Below are positions 52,743 to 62,028 of a DNA stretch of 64,000 bases, piece by piece. The notes below the pieces were generated by a model that worked only from the letters and a program-made list of their open reading frames with translations, did no database searches and was not told the DNA's origin. This DNA comes from Jannaschia maritima (lineage in GTDB: Bacteria > Pseudomonadota > Alphaproteobacteria > Rhodobacterales > Rhodobacteraceae). How positions within the stretch are numbered: position 1 is the first letter of the stretch; each line of letters starts with the position of its first letter. Where the stretch lies: positions 1 through 64,000 of the forward strand of contig NZ_JARGZA010000016.1 of the NCBI RefSeq assembly GCF_030973515.1, written 5' to 3'. A program made the translations under genes and the position numbers.

Positions 52743-53779
52743 GACCGGGCGCCCCGTTCCCGGAACGACCGCCACGTCCGCAGGAGCGACGGCATCAGCA
52801 GGACCGCGACGCCGATCGTCGTCAGGACGGAGGTCGCCGCCGCGGATGCGAAAAGCTGGTCGGCCTGGCCGTAGAGGTCGTTGTAGATGGCCCAGGACAG
52901 CGACGTGGCGTGCGCCTCCGCCTGGAAGCTGACGATGGGTTCCAGCACCCGGAAGTTGTCCATGAGCAGGATCAGCGCGATGAACGTGACCAGCGGCGCG
53001 AGGTGCGGGATCACGACGTAGCGGATCTGCTCCCACCGGTTGGCACCGTCGATCATCGCCGATTCCAGGGTGTCGGACGGCACCGTCTGGAGCCCTGCAT
53101 AGAAGACCACGAAGGCGAAGGGGGTCATGTGCCAGATGCCGTAGACGATGAGCGTGATCCACGTCAGCACGGGCGAAGCGCGCAGGTGGAGGCCGGGATC
53201 GTCGAACAGGACCTGCAACGTGGCGCCGATGATGCCGTCCGACCCCGTCATCCAATAGATGATCAGCGCGCCGATCAGGGGCGTCACGATGTAGGGCAGC
53301 AGCGACATGAAGATGACCGGGCCGCGCAGCCCCTTGGTCACGCCGGTCACCCCGAGCGCCACGAAGAAGCCCGCGACGATGGCGATCGGCGTGACGAGGA
53401 ACGTATAGGCGAGCGTGAAGGCCAGCGCCTTGTAGAACGGAAGGTCGTAGATGCGCGCGACCACGTCCGCAGGGCCGTCGTTGTCGCGCAGGATGGCCCC
53501 GATCTCGGCGCTGGCGAGGTGGTTGCGGTTGAGGTACGTCTCCAACCCCGCGAACCGCCCGAGCGGTTCGGCTTCCCGCAACGAGTCGGTCGCGGTGGTG
53601 TCCACGCGCAGTTCCGTCGTGCAGCCCCCGAAGGGGGAACACGTCTCGACCTCCTCCAGGACGCGGGGATGTTCCACGTGGAGGGACTGGACGACGATGG
53701 ACGCGATGGGCAGCGCGATGAACAGGACCATCAGCGCGACCGACGGCGCGACGAAGCCCAGGAACACCTTTGTACGCAT
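52739..53779 (-). CDS. Carbohydrate ABC transporter permease (MalF-like)
   Basis: Membrane permease (346 aa) with a first helix, an about 80-residue periplasmic loop containing a Cys-x8-Cys pair (CSPFGGCTT region), then five more helices. The EAA loop LESAMIDGANRWEQIRYVVIPHLAPLV lies near residue 245. The ATG at 53779 is preceded by GGAGG; an upstream in-frame TTG is less likely. It forms the channel with the MalG-like protein. Confidence 0.92.
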   Translation of the reverse strand: MRTKVFLGFVAPSVALMVLFIALPIASIVVQSLHVEHPRVLEEVETCSPFGGCTTELRVDTTATDSLREAEPLGRFAGLETYLNRNHLASAEIGAILRDNDGPADVVARIYDLPFYKALAFTLAYTFLVTPIAIVAGFFVALGVTGVTKGLRGPVIFMSLLPYIVTPLIGALIIYWMTGSDGIIGATLQVLFDDPGLHLRASPVLTWITLIVYGIWHMTPFAFVVFYAGLQTVPSDTLESAMIDGANRWEQIRYVVIPHLAPLVTFIALILLMDNFRVLEPIVSFQAEAHATSLSWAIYNDLYGQADQLFASAAATSVLTTIGVAVLLMPSLLRTWRSFRERGARS

Positions 53780-53840
53780 CGGCAACTGCCTCCGACAGGC
53801 GTCCGCGCGGGCGTGGCGCGCCCGCGCGGCGCGGCGGTTC

Positions 53841-55073
53841 CTATTGCAGGAAGCCCGCCTCGCGCGCCGACACGCGGTAGGAGGCGGCGACGTCGGCCAG
53901 GGCCTCCTCAGCGGTCTCGTTGCCCTGCATGAAGTCGGTCAGCTCGGCGCCGAGCGCGGTGTGGAGCAGGCCCATCTGCGGCGTCATCGGATAGGCCAAC
54001 GCACCGGCCCGCGCGGTCGCCAGCACGGCCTGCGACGTCTCCGTCGGCTCGAAGCCGGGGATCAGCCACGTGGCGGCGTTCGGGTTCGCCGCCGCCACCT
54101 CGGGCCGCGTGGCGTGCAGCATCGCCTGGAAGGACGCGGCGGCGTCCTCGTCCGAGACGTTCGCCGCGATGGCGAAGCCGTCCCACCACAGCGCGGCCGC
54201 CGGGATCGAGCCGCCGCCCACGGTGGGAGCGGCGGCCAGTACCGTGGCTTCGGACACGTCGGCGTTGCCGCTGGTCTCGCCGTCGATATGGGCCCCCGCC
54301 ATCGAACCCCACTGGTTCATGATGGCCACGTCGCCCGCGAGGTACAGAGCCTTCATCTCGTCGGCCGTGTAGTTCAGGAAGTCGGGGCCCATGTATTCCG
54401 ACAGGGCCTTCATCATCTCGAGCGTCGCGACGCCCGCTTCGTTCTCGATCGCGGGTTCCGCCGTTCCGGCCTCGAAGAAGTCCCCGCCCATGCCCAGATG
54501 CATGTTCACGAACTCGGCGGCCAGGTACCATCCAGCCGCGTTCGTCGCGGCCAGCGGATGCTCCTGTATGCCCGCGGCGCGGATCGCCTCGGCGGCGGCC
54601 AGCACGTCCTCGTAGGTTTCCGGCGGCTCGACGCCCGCCTCCTCCAGGACGTCGGACCGGAAGTACAGATGCTGCGCGTTGCCCATGAAGGCGATGGCGA
54701 CCGTCTCGCCGCCCACGCGGATCATCTGCTGCGGCGACAGATCCTCGCCGTACCGCGCGATGAGGTCGTCGAGCGGTCGGATCAACCCGTCGTTCAAGAG
54801 CGGGACGATCGAGTTGTTGGCGACGATGGCCACCGTGTACTCCGCGGGATCGATGCTGAGCGCGGGCACCTGGATGTTCTTGTGCTCGGTCGTCAGGTTC
54901 ACCGTCACCTCGACGTCGTCGGACGCGCAGGTCCGCGCCTCGTCCGTGACGATGGAGATGGCGTCGAAGTCGTTGCCGAGGATGCGGACCGAACCGGCTT
55001 CGATGCCGCATTCGGCCGAAGCGATCGTGGCGAAGGCCATGCCGACCGCTGCGGTGATGGTGAAGGTCTTCAT
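53841..55073 (-). CDS. Extracellular solute-binding protein, family 1
   Basis: Periplasmic binding protein (410 aa) of the sugar/polyol ABC class, with a signal peptide cleaved after ASA (about residue 20). Body features include IRPLDDLIARYGEDLSP near residue 100, FRSDVLEEAGVEPPETYEDVLAAAEAI near residue 145 and a VLAAAPTVGGGSI segment late. The ATG at 55073 is preceded by GGAG. Lying between permease and SnoaL genes, it is the specificity component of the LacI-controlled importer. Ligand unknown. Confidence 0.91.
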   Translation of the reverse strand: MKTFTITAAVGMAFATIASAECGIEAGSVRILGNDFDAISIVTDEARTCASDDVEVTVNLTTEHKNIQVPALSIDPAEYTVAIVANNSIVPLLNDGLIRPLDDLIARYGEDLSPQQMIRVGGETVAIAFMGNAQHLYFRSDVLEEAGVEPPETYEDVLAAAEAIRAAGIQEHPLAATNAAGWYLAAEFVNMHLGMGGDFFEAGTAEPAIENEAGVATLEMMKALSEYMGPDFLNYTADEMKALYLAGDVAIMNQWGSMAGAHIDGETSGNADVSEATVLAAAPTVGGGSIPAAALWWDGFAIAANVSDEDAAASFQAMLHATRPEVAAANPNAATWLIPGFEPTETSQAVLATARAGALAYPMTPQMGLLHTALGAELTDFMQGNETAEEALADVAASYRVSAREAGFLQ

Positions 55074-55113
55074 CGATATGCTCCGTGGAAGGGGAAGGGG
55101 GCGTGCATCCGTG

Positions 55114-56304
55114 TCACTGGACTGCGGGCGCGGCGTCACCGGACGCGATCCGCGCCGCCGGGGCGGCCGCAGCCCGGTCCGCCATCTGCGCCATGCGAAC
55201 CTGCACCAGCATCGAAAGCTCGTCGTAGAGCGTCCAGTCGTCGACGATCCGCCCGTCCTTGTAGTGAAGATGCGTCATGCCCATCACGCGAAGGTGCTTT
55301 CCGGTGGGATCGCCCAGGCTTTCCAGGATGCCGTAGCCCAGATGATGCCCTTCCAGCGTCCAGCGGACCGCGACCTTCGTCCCCCCCTCGACGCAGGGCT
55401 GCGAGCAGACGTGATGGGCGGTGAACCGGGCATCCGGCAACGTCCCGCAAAGGCCCAGCGACTGGTGTATCACGGCGCTTGTGCCCGAAAGCTCCTTCAT
55501 CAGGGGGCCGTGCCACTGCGCGTTGGGGGCGTACACGTCGCGGATGCGTCCGAACATCTTGCGGTTCCAGACGTCGTGCATCCAGCCCAGCGTCAGCCGC
55601 TCCAGGTCGTTCGACGCGATCGAAAGGTCGGGTGCGGCGTCGGGCGGGTACTGGCCCAGCGACACCCCCGTCTCCCCGATGTCGACGCCCGTCAGGCCCT
55701 GATCCAGCTTGGCGCGCGCCAGACGGTCGGCATAGGCACGGACGTCCAGGCCCAGTTGCCGGATCATCGCCATCTGGTCCGTGACCAGATATTCACGGTA
55801 GATCATGTTGCGCAGGATCATGCAGTCCGCGATCGTGCGCGTCGTGAACGGTCGGAACGTCGGCGGTCCGTAATGGCCGTTCTGCGAATGGCGTCCGGAC
55901 CCCGTCACCAGATGCGACGTATAGAAGCCGCTCACGTCGTCGCCACCCCAGATCACCTGGGTCGCCTGTCCGCGGCGTTCGGGCAGGGACACGAGGCGCT
56001 GGATCGTGTCGCGGACCACGTCGTCCCGGTTATAGATCGTACCCATGGGCGTGTAGAGAACGCAGTTGTGGGTGTAGTGCGTGTAGATCAGGCCGATGTC
56101 ACGCTCGTCCCAGATCCTGTGGGTGCACCGGACGATGTAGTCCACGATGTCGGCATAGCCGTCGTCGAACCCGTCCATCGGCTGGGTACGGGATCGGTCG
56201 GGGGCCATCACCTCAACGAAATCGTGCGTCTCGACCTGCATCGCCTCGTCCCGTTTCCGCGAGTCGTCGGCGACCGCGTCGCCGATTGCGGGATTTCCGT
56301 CCAT
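55114..56304 (-). CDS. Double SnoaL/NTF2-fold protein
   Basis: A 396-aa cytoplasmic protein containing two NTF2/SnoaL-like alpha+beta domains: the first around residues 45-180 (RIWDERDIGLIYTHYTHNCVLYTPMG), the second from about 225 on (MHDVWNRKMFGRIRDVYAPNAQWHGPL), ending with YKDGRIVDDWTLYDELSMLVQ. Single SnoaL domains catalyse polyketide cyclisation or isomerisation; the duplicated form has no assigned reaction. The ATG at 56304 is favoured because GGAGG lies six bases before it; an in-frame ATG two codons upstream abuts the GGAGG. It diverges from the HisD-like gene. Confidence 0.78.
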   Translation of the reverse strand: MDGNPAIGDAVADDSRKRDEAMQVETHDFVEVMAPDRSRTQPMDGFDDGYADIVDYIVRCTHRIWDERDIGLIYTHYTHNCVLYTPMGTIYNRDDVVRDTIQRLVSLPERRGQATQVIWGGDDVSGFYTSHLVTGSGRHSQNGHYGPPTFRPFTTRTIADCMILRNMIYREYLVTDQMAMIRQLGLDVRAYADRLARAKLDQGLTGVDIGETGVSLGQYPPDAAPDLSIASNDLERLTLGWMHDVWNRKMFGRIRDVYAPNAQWHGPLMKELSGTSAVIHQSLGLCGTLPDARFTAHHVCSQPCVEGGTKVAVRWTLEGHHLGYGILESLGDPTGKHLRVMGMTHLHYKDGRIVDDWTLYDELSMLVQVRMAQMADRAAAAPAARIASGDAAPAVQ

Positions 56305-56387
56305 GTCCATCCTCCGCCGTGGCGTTCCGATGTCGCGCCGTCGCCCGGCCCGCGTTCCGCTCCACGCATGATGCCACGCTACTGTGT

Positions 56388-56403
56388 TTGCATACGAATG
56401 CAA
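56388..56403. promoter_or_regulatory. LacI-type operator in the divergent SnoaL/HisD promoter
   Basis: TTGCATACGAATGCAA is a 16-base palindrome with one mismatched pair and a central CG, the hallmark of LacI-family operators. It lies 84 bases upstream of the SnoaL-type gene and 48 bases upstream of the HisD-like gene, so one repressor dimer could silence both directions. The likely binder is the LacI regulator of the same module. Confidence 0.6.
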
Positions 56404-56450
56404 TACATCCTAGCGATCGCGTGGTCGTGGCAGACATGAGGAACACCGGA

Positions 56451-57725
56451 ATGAACGACGGGGTGGGGATAGAATACATCAAGGCACCCGCGCGCGATGC
56501 GGCATTGGACGGACGGACGGTGTCGGAAACGGTGCATGGCATTCTGGCCGCCGTCGCGGCGGAGGGCGATGCGGCGGTCCGGCGCTACGCGGATCGCTTC
56601 GACGGCGGCTGCCCCGATCGCCTGGAGGTGACGATGAACGACAGGCAGGCGGCCGTCGATCGCCTCGACCCCCAGACCCGTGCCGATACGGAGTTCGCCA
56701 TCGCGAACGTCCGGGCCTTCGCCGAGGCGCAGCGCGCGACGCTGTCCGATCTCGAGGTGGAGATCCTGCCCGGCGTGCATCTCGGGCACCGGCACATCCC
56801 CCTGGCCCGCGTCGGATGCTACGTGCCGGGTGGCCGCTATCCGCTGCTGTCCGCCCCCGTCATGACCGTCGTGCCGGCCAAGGTCGCGGGCGTGGGCGAG
56901 ATCGTGGCCTGCCTGCCGCCGAGCGCCCACGAGGCGATGATCGCGGGCTGTCACCTGTCCGGGGCCGACCGCATTTTCCGCATCGGGGGCGCTCAGGCGG
57001 TCGCGGCGATGGCCCATGGCACCCAGACCGTGCCGAAGGTCGACAAGATCGTCGGGCCCGGCAACGCCTTCGTGAACGAGGCGAAGCGGCAGGTCTTCGG
57101 TCCTGTCGGCATCGACCAGCTGGCGGGCCCATCGGAGATCTTCGTTCTGGCCGACGAGACGGGGGATGCGGCGACCATCGCGACCGACCTCCTCGCGCAG
57201 GCCGAGCACGACGTGCGCACGCGCGTCGGGCTCGTGACGACGCACCGCCCCCTGGCCTTGGCCGTGTTGGCGGAAGTGGAGGCGCAGTTGGCGACGCTGT
57301 CGACGGCGGAGACGGCGGGCCAGGCTTGGCGCGACTTCGGGGAGATCGCGCTCGTCTCCGACGAGGACGCGATGCGACGCTATTCCGACGCGGTGGCGGC
57401 GGAGCACCTGCAGGTCCACACCGCGGACGCCGAAACCTTCGCCCGCACGCTGACGGGCTATGGGTCGCTCTTCGTGGGGGAACTCGCCAGCGTCGTCTAT
57501 TCCGACAAGTGCTGCGGCACGAACCATACGCTGCCGACGATGAGAGCGGGCCGGTACACGGGCGGGCTTTGGGTAGGGTCCTACCTCAAGACCGTGACGC
57601 ATCAGAGCATGACGCCGGAGGGGGTCCGCGCCGTCGCGCCGCCGGCGGTGCGGCAGAGCCGCAGCGAGGGGCTGGAGGGGCATCGCCGCGCCGCGCAGTT
57701 GCGGCTGGACCGGCTGAACGGCTGA
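56451..57725 (+). CDS. Histidinol dehydrogenase-family NAD-dependent dehydrogenase (HpsN-like)
   Basis: A 424-aa zinc- and NAD-dependent dehydrogenase of the HisD family. Ligands corresponding to those of E. coli HisD are in place: Gln250, His253, Asp352 and His411; the catalytic Glu318-His319 pair is also conserved. The CYVPGG loop (123-128) and GTNHTLPT (356-363) are typical. It lies in a catabolic setting away from histidine genes and begins IEYIKAP, as do non-histidine homologues such as HpsN, which oxidises dihydroxypropanesulfonate. It probably oxidises a diol or polyol brought in by the ABC transporter. ATG at 56451 with GAGG nine bases upstream. Confidence 0.85.
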   Translation: MNDGVGIEYIKAPARDAALDGRTVSETVHGILAAVAAEGDAAVRRYADRFDGGCPDRLEVTMNDRQAAVDRLDPQTRADTEFAIANVRAFAEAQRATLSDLEVEILPGVHLGHRHIPLARVGCYVPGGRYPLLSAPVMTVVPAKVAGVGEIVACLPPSAHEAMIAGCHLSGADRIFRIGGAQAVAAMAHGTQTVPKVDKIVGPGNAFVNEAKRQVFGPVGIDQLAGPSEIFVLADETGDAATIATDLLAQAEHDVRTRVGLVTTHRPLALAVLAEVEAQLATLSTAETAGQAWRDFGEIALVSDEDAMRRYSDAVAAEHLQVHTADAETFARTLTGYGSLFVGELASVVYSDKCCGTNHTLPTMRAGRYTGGLWVGSYLKTVTHQSMTPEGVRAVAPPAVRQSRSEGLEGHRRAAQLRLDRLNG

Positions 57726-57731
57726 TCGCGC

Positions 57732-59066
57732 CTACGATCGTCGGACCGCATGACCCGCCGCGGCCTCGTATGCCGCGGCCACCGCGCAGATCGCGGCCTC
57801 GGATCCGGTCCGGCCGGCGATTTGCAACCCGACGGGCAAACCGTCCACCGTCCCGCACGGCACGTTGATCGCCGGCAATCCTGCGACGTTGAACGGGATC
57901 GTGCGCATCGCGGTCCAGCGCGGTCCATCGCGGAAGTCGGCCAGCGGCGGCGCCGGCGTCAGCGTCGTCGGAAGCAGCAGGACGGACACATCCGCCATCG
58001 CCGAGCGCAGGTGGCCCGACAGGGCATCGGCGGTGCGGCGGGCGTCGGCTAGGTCAGTCTCGGTTAGGTCCGAGCCCGATAGGAGATCTTCCCGCGCTGC
58101 CGCGCCGTAGGACCTACCGTTCCGCGCGATGGCGTCGCGGTGGACGGACCACGCCTCCGCCCGCAGGATCGTGGCGCCGGTCGTCTCGAACGGGGCGTAA
58201 TCAGGGAGATCGACGATCTCGACCGGGAACCCCAGTGCCGCGAACACGTCCGCCGTCTCGTCGAGCCGCCGCACCAGTTCCGGCGCCGTCCGCGGGTCGA
58301 ACGACCACGACCGGCCGTATCCGATCCGGATGCCTTCGAGCGAAGGAACGTGCGGCGGCCGCGCGGCCATGATGTTCGAGGCCACCGCAGCCTCCGCCAC
58401 GGTCACACCGATCGCGTCGACGTTGTCCAGACTGGGCGATAGGGGATGCACGCCATCGAGCGGGATCGCCCCACGCCCCGACTTCAGTCCGACCACCCCG
58501 CAATAGGCCGCGGGCGCCCGGATCGATCCGCCGGTATCCGTTCCGACCGCGACCCGCACCAGGCCTGCCGCCACCGCGGCCGCCGATCCCGACGAAGACC
58601 CACCGGTGATGCGGGTGGGGTCGCGCGGATTGCGCGGTGGAGGCACCGGTCCATCGAAAGTCGGTCCACTCAGGGCGTACTCGTAGGTCGCGAGCCGCCC
58701 GATCGGGATCGCGCCCGCGACACGCAGCCGGGCGACGGCCGTGGCATCGACCCGCGCCGGCCGCGGCGACGCGGCGAACGACCCGCATCCCGTGGGCCAC
58801 CCCGCGACGGCGACGACGTCCTTGATGCCGATCGGAATGCCGTGCATCGGCCCACGGTCGTCACCGCGCGAGAGTTCCGCATCCAGAACCGCCGCCCGTC
58901 GCAAGGCCGCGTCGCCATCCACGGACACGAACGCCCCGATCTGCGGATCCCGCACCGCGATCCGATCGAGCGTCGCGCCGATCAGGTCCACGACGGTCGC
59001 CTGACCCCCACGCAACGCCCGTGCGATCTCGGCGATGGTGAGATCGGGCAGTTCGATCATCGTCAT
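57732..59066 (-). CDS. Amidase signature family protein
   Basis: A 444-aa amidase with the Ser-cisSer-Lys triad: Lys82 in GIKDVV, Ser158 in GGSSSGSA, and nucleophile Ser181 in GTDTGGSIR. Length is typical of bacterial amidases and GatA-like enzymes, but there are no gatB or gatC genes and the sequence lies in a catabolic cluster, so it probably hydrolyses a small amide or carbamate substrate. It is convergent with the HisD-like gene (six-base gap). ATG at 59066; a second in-frame ATG follows two codons later. Confidence 0.9.
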   Translation of the reverse strand: MTMIELPDLTIAEIARALRGGQATVVDLIGATLDRIAVRDPQIGAFVSVDGDAALRRAAVLDAELSRGDDRGPMHGIPIGIKDVVAVAGWPTGCGSFAASPRPARVDATAVARLRVAGAIPIGRLATYEYALSGPTFDGPVPPPRNPRDPTRITGGSSSGSAAAVAAGLVRVAVGTDTGGSIRAPAAYCGVVGLKSGRGAIPLDGVHPLSPSLDNVDAIGVTVAEAAVASNIMAARPPHVPSLEGIRIGYGRSWSFDPRTAPELVRRLDETADVFAALGFPVEIVDLPDYAPFETTGATILRAEAWSVHRDAIARNGRSYGAAAREDLLSGSDLTETDLADARRTADALSGHLRSAMADVSVLLLPTTLTPAPPLADFRDGPRWTAMRTIPFNVAGLPAINVPCGTVDGLPVGLQIAGRTGSEAAICAVAAAYEAAAGHAVRRS

Positions 59067-59153
59067 GTCGTGTTCTCATCGCCCCGATCACGGTGCGTCC
59101 TTCCCGCCCGATCGATGCGCGAGCCCTGCGCTATGGGGCACGGAAGCCGCAGG

Positions 59154-59531
59154 TCATCCGGCATCCATCGGGCCGCCAGCGTCCTTCCAATCCCCGATGC
59201 CGCCGATATTCGTGACGTGGGCGAACCCCATCGCCTTCAGGGTCGCGCCAGAGAGCGCCGCCTGGCCACCCTTTCCGCAGACGAGGAAGATCTCCGCCTC
59301 GGGGTCGAGTGCCGGATCGTGGGAGCCGAGATCCTTGTCGGCCGCGAACTCGAGGAAACCGCGCGGGATGCGATGGGCCCCCGCGATGGTCCCGGTCTGG
59401 GCGATGGCAGCGCTGTCGCGAACGTCGATGAACGTTCCGCGCCCCTCCGAATGGATCGCGATGGCCTCCGATGCCGGGATGCGCGGTACGATGGCGTTCG
59501 CCGCGTCGAGATAGTCTTGAGCCGTCTTCAT
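59154..59531 (-). CDS. Rhodanese-like domain protein
   Basis: A single rhodanese domain (125 aa) with the active-site loop VCGKGGQAA, whose cysteine would carry a persulfide, and the CH2A-like FIDVRD segment near residue 50. No signal peptide. GGGAG precedes the ATG at 59531. It could transfer sulfur or act as a redox-sensitive accessory factor; the gene lies between an amidase and an AraC regulator with gaps on both sides, so context is not informative. Confidence 0.88.
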   Translation of the reverse strand: MKTAQDYLDAANAIVPRIPASEAIAIHSEGRGTFIDVRDSAAIAQTGTIAGAHRIPRGFLEFAADKDLGSHDPALDPEAEIFLVCGKGGQAALSGATLKAMGFAHVTNIGGIGDWKDAGGPMDAG

Positions 59532-59581
59532 TGCCGTGTCTCCCAAGGACGTGCGTCGTGCTCCGACCGAAGGCGGCCGAT

Positions 59582-59677
59582 CTACAGGAACGCAGACACC
59601 CATGTATACGCGATCGTCGCGACGACGAGCATGATCGACATGTTTGACGGCGCTGCGGTCGGCGCACGGACCGTCAT
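59582..59677 (-). CDS. Possible small single-pass membrane peptide
   Basis: A 31-codon open frame whose second half is one hydrophobic helix (MSIMLVVATIAYTWVSAFL), unusual in a region where random frames are Arg/Pro-rich. The ATG at 59677 has AGGG a few bases upstream. It lies on the same strand between the AraC and rhodanese genes. Without comparative data it is only a candidate small membrane protein. Confidence 0.25.
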   Translation of the reverse strand: MTVRAPTAAPSNMSIMLVVATIAYTWVSAFL

Positions 59678-59794
59678 GGCACCCTGGGCCAGCCCCCCTT
59701 TCGCACCCCCGAACCCATTCCGGATGGTGCGAGCCGATGGTGCTGCGCATTTCGATCGGTCCGCCCGGCGATACGGCGGCACGACGGTTCACCT

Positions 59795-60703
59795 TCATTC
59801 CGCCGAGCTTCGGGCATGGCGTCGTGGTGTCGTTCCCATCGTCCGGCGGAAGGCCACCGAGAACGCACTCTCGGAGGCATAACCCAGATCGGCCGCGATT
59901 CCGGCGATCGGGTCGCCGGTCCGGCGGAGGCGTTCCGCCGCCAGCAGCATGCGCCAGTCCGTCAAGTACGCGATCGGCGTCTGCCCCGTCACCCTCCTGA
60001 ACCGGACGGTGAGCGATGTGCGCGACAGTCCGGCCCGTCGGGCCAGGTCCTCCACGGTCCACGCATGTCCGGGATCGGCATGCATGGCGGCGACCGCGCG
60101 GACGATCTGCGGATCGGACAGGGCCGCGAGCCATCCGCCCGTCATGAGGTGGCCGGAGTCGAGATATCGTCGCATCGCCTGGACGAGGAGGAAGTGGGAC
60201 AGATGCTCGATCGACAGCGCGGTCCCTGGGCGCGGCTCCCGAAGTTCCGCCGCGATGTGATCGAGCGCCCAGGCGACGGCCGCGCTTTCCGCACCCGGCG
60301 TCACGATCAGGACCGGCGGGAGGGGCGCCAGCAGGACCTCCGCCGTCTTGCCCCCGAGCAGGAACCGGCTTCCGGTCATGTAGAACTCTCCGCCATCGCC
60401 GTGGACGACGGTTCCGCCATGCGGGACCGGGGCATAGATCGTTTCCGCGGCCATCCCGTTTCGTTGGCCGGACGACGAGATCAGGAACGGCCTGCCATGG
60501 GGCAGGATGAAGCACGTGCCGGCTTCGAGCCGCGTCGGACGTCCGCCGTCGACCGAAAGCCAGCAGCCACCCCTCACGATCGCGTTGCATTTCATGCCGG
60601 CATGCCGCTCGAAACGGATCGCCCAGTCGCCGGACGCATCCAGGCCGGCGGCCATGCATCCATGAGGACGCAGCAAGGCGATGATGTTCGACAGGGGATC
60701 CAT
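59795..60703 (-). CDS. AraC family transcriptional regulator with cupin domain
   Basis: A 302-aa regulator with an N-terminal cupin-type sensor of the AraC-binding/Cupin_6 class (GMKCNAIVRGGCWLSVDGG...LEAGTCFILPHGRPF) and a C-terminal double helix-turn-helix (WTVEDLARRAGLSRTSLTVRFRRVTGQTPIAYLTDWRM, then IAGIAADLGYASESAFSVAFRRTMGTTPRRH). It is divergent from the NmrA-like gene, which it probably controls, as is common for this AraC subgroup and neighbouring oxidoreductases. Confidence 0.92.
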   Translation of the reverse strand: MDPLSNIIALLRPHGCMAAGLDASGDWAIRFERHAGMKCNAIVRGGCWLSVDGGRPTRLEAGTCFILPHGRPFLISSSGQRNGMAAETIYAPVPHGGTVVHGDGGEFYMTGSRFLLGGKTAEVLLAPLPPVLIVTPGAESAAVAWALDHIAAELREPRPGTALSIEHLSHFLLVQAMRRYLDSGHLMTGGWLAALSDPQIVRAVAAMHADPGHAWTVEDLARRAGLSRTSLTVRFRRVTGQTPIAYLTDWRMLLAAERLRRTGDPIAGIAADLGYASESAFSVAFRRTMGTTPRRHARSSAE

Positions 60704-61134
60704 CGTCGTACGCTCGCGCTAGAAAACCGTCCTCTCGGACATAACACGTTCCCGATGACGGGGTATCCGCGTGCCGATACCGAAAGGATCCGGATGCCCA
60801 TCGCGAAGCACGGCTGTGACGTCTGGATGCCTTCGCGGATGGCGACCCCAGACGCCGGGGCGTCGAACGGATCACGCCCACCCCGAGGGACGTTGGACGG
60901 CCCGATGACATGGTGGCGGTCCCGTCCGGACAGGATCTCGTGGGTCCTCCCCGGGCGGGCCCTTCCGACGCATGCGTCGGGTCTGTTCCCCCGGGACGAT
61001 CGAGGGCGGGCCGACCGCAATCATCGGAGATCCGCCGATCCGGCGATGCCATGACACGTTCTAATGTGCGGCGCCCGGACGACCGGTCGCCGCGAATGGC
61101 CCGGCCGGGCGCAGTAAGAACAGGAGTTTTTCCC
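60704..61134. other. Divergent intergenic region between AraC and NmrA-like genes
   Basis: This 431-base region separates the divergent regulator and oxidoreductase. It should hold both promoters and the AraC binding site. I see no gene on either strand that is better than chance, and no obvious long repeat; CAGGAG at 61121-61126 is the ribosome-binding site of the downstream gene. Confidence 0.5.
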
Positions 61135-62028
61135 ATGATCCTCGTCACCACGCCCACGGGCGACATCGGCACCCGCGTCCTGAAGGGGTTGCTCGAAGGC
61201 GGCGAACCGATCCGCGTCGTCCTGCGCGATCCTTCGAACCTCGACAGCGATGTGCGCGGCCAGATCGACGTCGTGCAGGGATCTCATGCCGACGCGACCG
61301 TCATCGGCCCCGCGCTCGACGGGATCGATGCGGTCTTCTGGCTTCCGCCGGGCCCACCCACCGCCGAGAGCTCCGAAGCGGCATATGTCGATTTCTCCCG
61401 CGCCTTCCGCGATGCGTTGCGGACGTCCTCCGTCAGTCATGTCGTCGGCGTCTCGGCGCTCGGGCGCGGTTGGGGGATGCCGGCCGGGCACGCGACCGCG
61501 AGCATCGCGATGGACGACATGATCGGGGCGACCGGCGTCGCCTATCGTGCGCTGGCCTGCGCTTCGCTGATGGACAACGTCGCGCGCCAGGCGGAGCCGA
61601 TCCGCGAGGCGGGCCTCTTCTTCCAGCCCAGCCCAGGCCATTTGAAACTGCCGCACGTGGCGAAGGCGGACGTCGCCGCGAGGGCCGTGGACCTCCTGCG
61701 GGACCGCTCCTGGACGGGGGTCGAGGACGTGCCGCTTCTGGGTCCGGAGGAGCTGACCTTCGACGAGATGGCCGCGATCGTCACGGACGTCGTCGGCCGG
61801 GAGGTCCGGTTCCGGGAGATCGCGATGGCGGATTTCGCCGACATGATGCGCGGGATGGGCGCGACGGAGGGCATGGTGAAGGGCTATGTCGAGATGCTGA
61901 CCGCGAAGAACGAAGGGATGGATCTGGCCTTCGTGCCACCGGACCGGCGCGATACGCCCACGACATTCCGGGAATGGTGCCACCGGGAACTGGTCGCGGC
62001 CCTTTCCGGTGGAGATGCCCGATCATAG
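61135..62028 (+). CDS. NmrA-like NAD(P)-binding oxidoreductase
   Basis: A 297-aa atypical short-chain dehydrogenase with an N-terminal nucleotide-binding motif (TTPTGDIGTRVLKGLLEGG), VRVVLRD-like second strand with an arginine that suggests NADP preference, and the VSHVVGVSALGRG segment where NmrA-type proteins lack a catalytic Tyr-x3-Lys. It may be a quinone oxidoreductase, a redox sensor or an NADP-binding regulator. The ATG at 61135 follows CAGGAG by eight bases. Divergent AraC gene is the likely regulator. Confidence 0.85.
   Translation: MILVTTPTGDIGTRVLKGLLEGGEPIRVVLRDPSNLDSDVRGQIDVVQGSHADATVIGPALDGIDAVFWLPPGPPTAESSEAAYVDFSRAFRDALRTSSVSHVVGVSALGRGWGMPAGHATASIAMDDMIGATGVAYRALACASLMDNVARQAEPIREAGLFFQPSPGHLKLPHVAKADVAARAVDLLRDRSWTGVEDVPLLGPEELTFDEMAAIVTDVVGREVRFREIAMADFADMMRGMGATEGMVKGYVEMLTAKNEGMDLAFVPPDRRDTPTTFREWCHRELVAALSGGDARS

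Noticed and set aside
56451-57725. Biosynthetic histidinol dehydrogenase (hisD)
   Set aside because: No histidine genes nearby and linkage to a LacI-type catabolic module; family relatives act on other alcohols.
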